Positions 62,729-64,000 of a stretch of 64,000 bases of DNA are shown piece after piece. The notes below the pieces were generated by a model. The model made no database searches and was not told where the DNA came from. It saw nothing but the letters and a program-made list of their open reading frames with translations. The position numbers and the translations under genes were made by a program. Position 1 is the first letter of the stretch. Each line of letters begins with the position of its first letter. This DNA comes from Taibaiella helva (GTDB taxonomy: Bacteria > Bacteroidota > Bacteroidia > Chitinophagales > Chitinophagaceae), in assembly GCF_003545695.1 (NCBI RefSeq), contig NZ_QUZZ01000007.1, positions 62,001 through 126,000 on the forward strand, written 5' to 3'.

Positions 62729-64000
62729 TTATTGTTTGGTTACTTTTTGGGTGCCGATCCTTTGGCCATTCAGGGAAGTCGTCAGTATATACGTTCCCGG
62801 CGCGAGCTGAGCGAGGTTGTCTGTGCTGATCTGGCAGCTGCCCTTTTTACCTGCTGCCTGGTATTGCCATAGCTGGCGGCCGGTGATGTCTGACAGGCTT
62901 TGCAGCAGCTGGCCGTCTTCCTTAAGGAAAAGATTTGTCGTGATCCTATCGCGGAATGGATTGGGGTACGAATTGACCCCGGCTTCGCTGGCGGTAGCCT
63001 TAAGGCTGTTGCCGCATTCCGGATGCAGCGCTACCGGCGCCTGGCCTTTGAAGGCAGCGTCGTTCCATTTATGGAAGGCATGATGGAACCGTCCCTGCAG
63101 GGTCTGGGCATCCGCATCATAATAGGTGGTGTATACGAAATTGGCATGTTCGCTGTTCCTGCTGAAGGCAATACCCGGTTTGATCGCCAGCAGATCGGGC
63201 TGGTAAGGATAGCTGTAATAAGGATACAACTGGGGCGTGTACGCATCGGGAAGCGCAAGATAGTCCGGCTTGCTCAATAAGGTCGTTCCGTCCTCCGTCA
63301 TTTCCAGGGCGATATAGCCATTAAAGCCGCTCAGGTCTGTAGCATACCAGCCTACCATAATCTGTCCGCTCCGTCCGTCGACGGTGCCGGCGCCATAGTA
63401 CAGCGCAGGTGAAAATACCTGGTGCTGGGAAAGCGTAGGTGTATTGCCCAATACACCTGAGTTAACGCTCACGGTAGTGGGGGTTGCGGTGGAATTGTAG
63501 TCGATCAGGCGTACCCATACATTGCTGTTGTCGCTGTAAGTATAGGCCCAGTTTTCCCGCGTATGATGATCGGGACAATCCAGTATGATCCTTGAGCTGG
63601 GTGGCCCGCCGATAGTGTTGATGTCTTCAATAGCGGGCAGGAAGGCAACACCGGCCGGTGCGGCCATTAAAGTGTTCCAGTCTGCTACCGATTCTACAAT
63701 AGCGCCGAGTTTCTGATCGTAATAGGCATAATGCACATTCAGGTCCCCGCTGCTGTGGCTGAACGCAACATCAGGTCCTGTAGCCGATTCTGTGCCGGCC
63801 AGGGTGATGATCTGGCCCCAGGCGCCGCCGTGCCCTGTCATGGTCTGCAGTCCTATCCCTTTATGTTCCCATACAATGGCGACACCATACTGCTTATGGC
63901 AATCCATACGGATACGCCCGTAGTCGGCCGTGTTGTTGGAGAGCTGCATCGATGACTTCAGGACCACGGGGTCGGTCGTGGACATGGTGAGATCGTAAAT
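62729..64000 (-). CDS. T9SS type A-sorted secreted protein (N-terminus outside window)
   Basis: The frame is open at the right edge of the window (five codons precede the first visible ATG at 63985), so the N-terminus and signal peptide are missing; about 423 residues are seen. The body is beta-rich and repetitive (DVAFSHSSGDLNVHYAYYDQKLGAIVES, PGIAFSRNSEHANFVYTTYYDADAQTLQG), resembling a sialidase- or WD-like beta-propeller, but no catalytic motif is clear. The C-terminal ~75 residues are a type A T9SS signal: NSYPNPFRDRITTNLFLKEDGQLLQSLSDITGRQLW, LAPGTYILTTSLNGQRIGTQKVTKQ. Confidence 0.85.
   Translation of the reverse strand: MYDLTMSTTDPVVLKSSMQLSNNTADYGRIRMDCHKQYGVAIVWEHKGIGLQTMTGHGGAWGQIITLAGTESATGPDVAFSHSSGDLNVHYAYYDQKLGAIVESVADWNTLMAAPAGVAFLPAIEDINTIGGPPSSRIILDCPDHHTRENWAYTYSDNSNVWVRLIDYNSTATPTTVSVNSGVLGNTPTLSQHQVFSPALYYGAGTVDGRSGQIMVGWYATDLSGFNGYIALEMTEDGTTLLSKPDYLALPDAYTPQLYPYYSYPYQPDLLAIKPGIAFSRNSEHANFVYTTYYDADAQTLQGRFHHAFHKWNDAAFKGQAPVALHPECGNSLKATASEAGVNSYPNPFRDRITTNLFLKEDGQLLQSLSDITGRQLWQYQAAGKKGSCQISTDNLAQLAPGTYILTTSLNGQRIGTQKVTKQ

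Overview
The window is a 64 kb chromosomal piece from a member of the Bacteroidota, most likely a Chitinophagaceae-type soil or freshwater bacterium. The evidence is two type IX secretion cargo proteins (one with a gliding-motility CHU_C tail, one with a type A tail), a serine palmitoyltransferase close to the Sphingobacterium enzyme, a two-component propeller/Y_Y_Y LytS-LytTR pair, SusC-like outer-membrane barrels, frequent starts without Shine-Dalgarno sites, and TAnnTTTG promoter boxes. The genus cannot be fixed from the sequence alone. No rRNA, tRNA, CRISPR array, insertion sequence or prophage was seen.

Layout. 1-8331: a Ter-type stress island: TelA (partial), a coiled-coil unknown, three TerY-like von Willebrand A proteins (the third with a zinc ribbon), a PP2C phosphatase, a Ser/Thr-type kinase with zinc ribbon, and the membrane protein TerC. 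8579-15418: a GHMP sugar kinase, a nitronate monooxygenase, an orphan LuxR-type HTH protein and a LytS/LytTR two-component pair. 15973-20719: an HD hydrolase fused to a Pycsar-type membrane effector, polyphosphate kinase, an SdiA-regulated-type lipoprotein and a PAP2 phosphatase. 20793-28891: a metallophosphoesterase/outer-membrane barrel fusion, a GAF protein, a Crp-family regulator, an NTF2-like secreted protein and a sensor domain without an output. 29161-36636: TetR plus a tripartite RND efflux operon and a cupin, with three copies of one operator-like dyad. 36960-39792 (minus): a DMT exporter and an amino-acid permease preceded by what looks like a tandem cysteine-codon attenuator. 39988-52697: LpxR, PAP2, methionine biosynthesis genes (metX, metZ, OsmC), a GNAT, a T9SS protein, an alcohol dehydrogenase and an outer-membrane barrel.

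52759-58767 is the least familiar part. An Fnr/Crp-type regulator and a DUF983 protein read left; two GcvH-like proteins that have both lost the lipoyl lysine, a methyltransferase, a SulP anion transporter, an XRE regulator and serine palmitoyltransferase read right. Matching Fnr-like boxes sit in front of the regulator, DUF983 and the GcvH-like operon. 58807-64000: a polyprenol-phosphate sugar transferase, a DnaQ-type exonuclease, DUF1579, guaB and a T9SS protein cut by the window edge.

The best candidates for undescribed biology are the lysine-less GcvH operon with its Fnr-type regulon, the double cysteine-rich leader/terminator in front of the exporter, and the HD-Pycsar fusion next to polyphosphate kinase.
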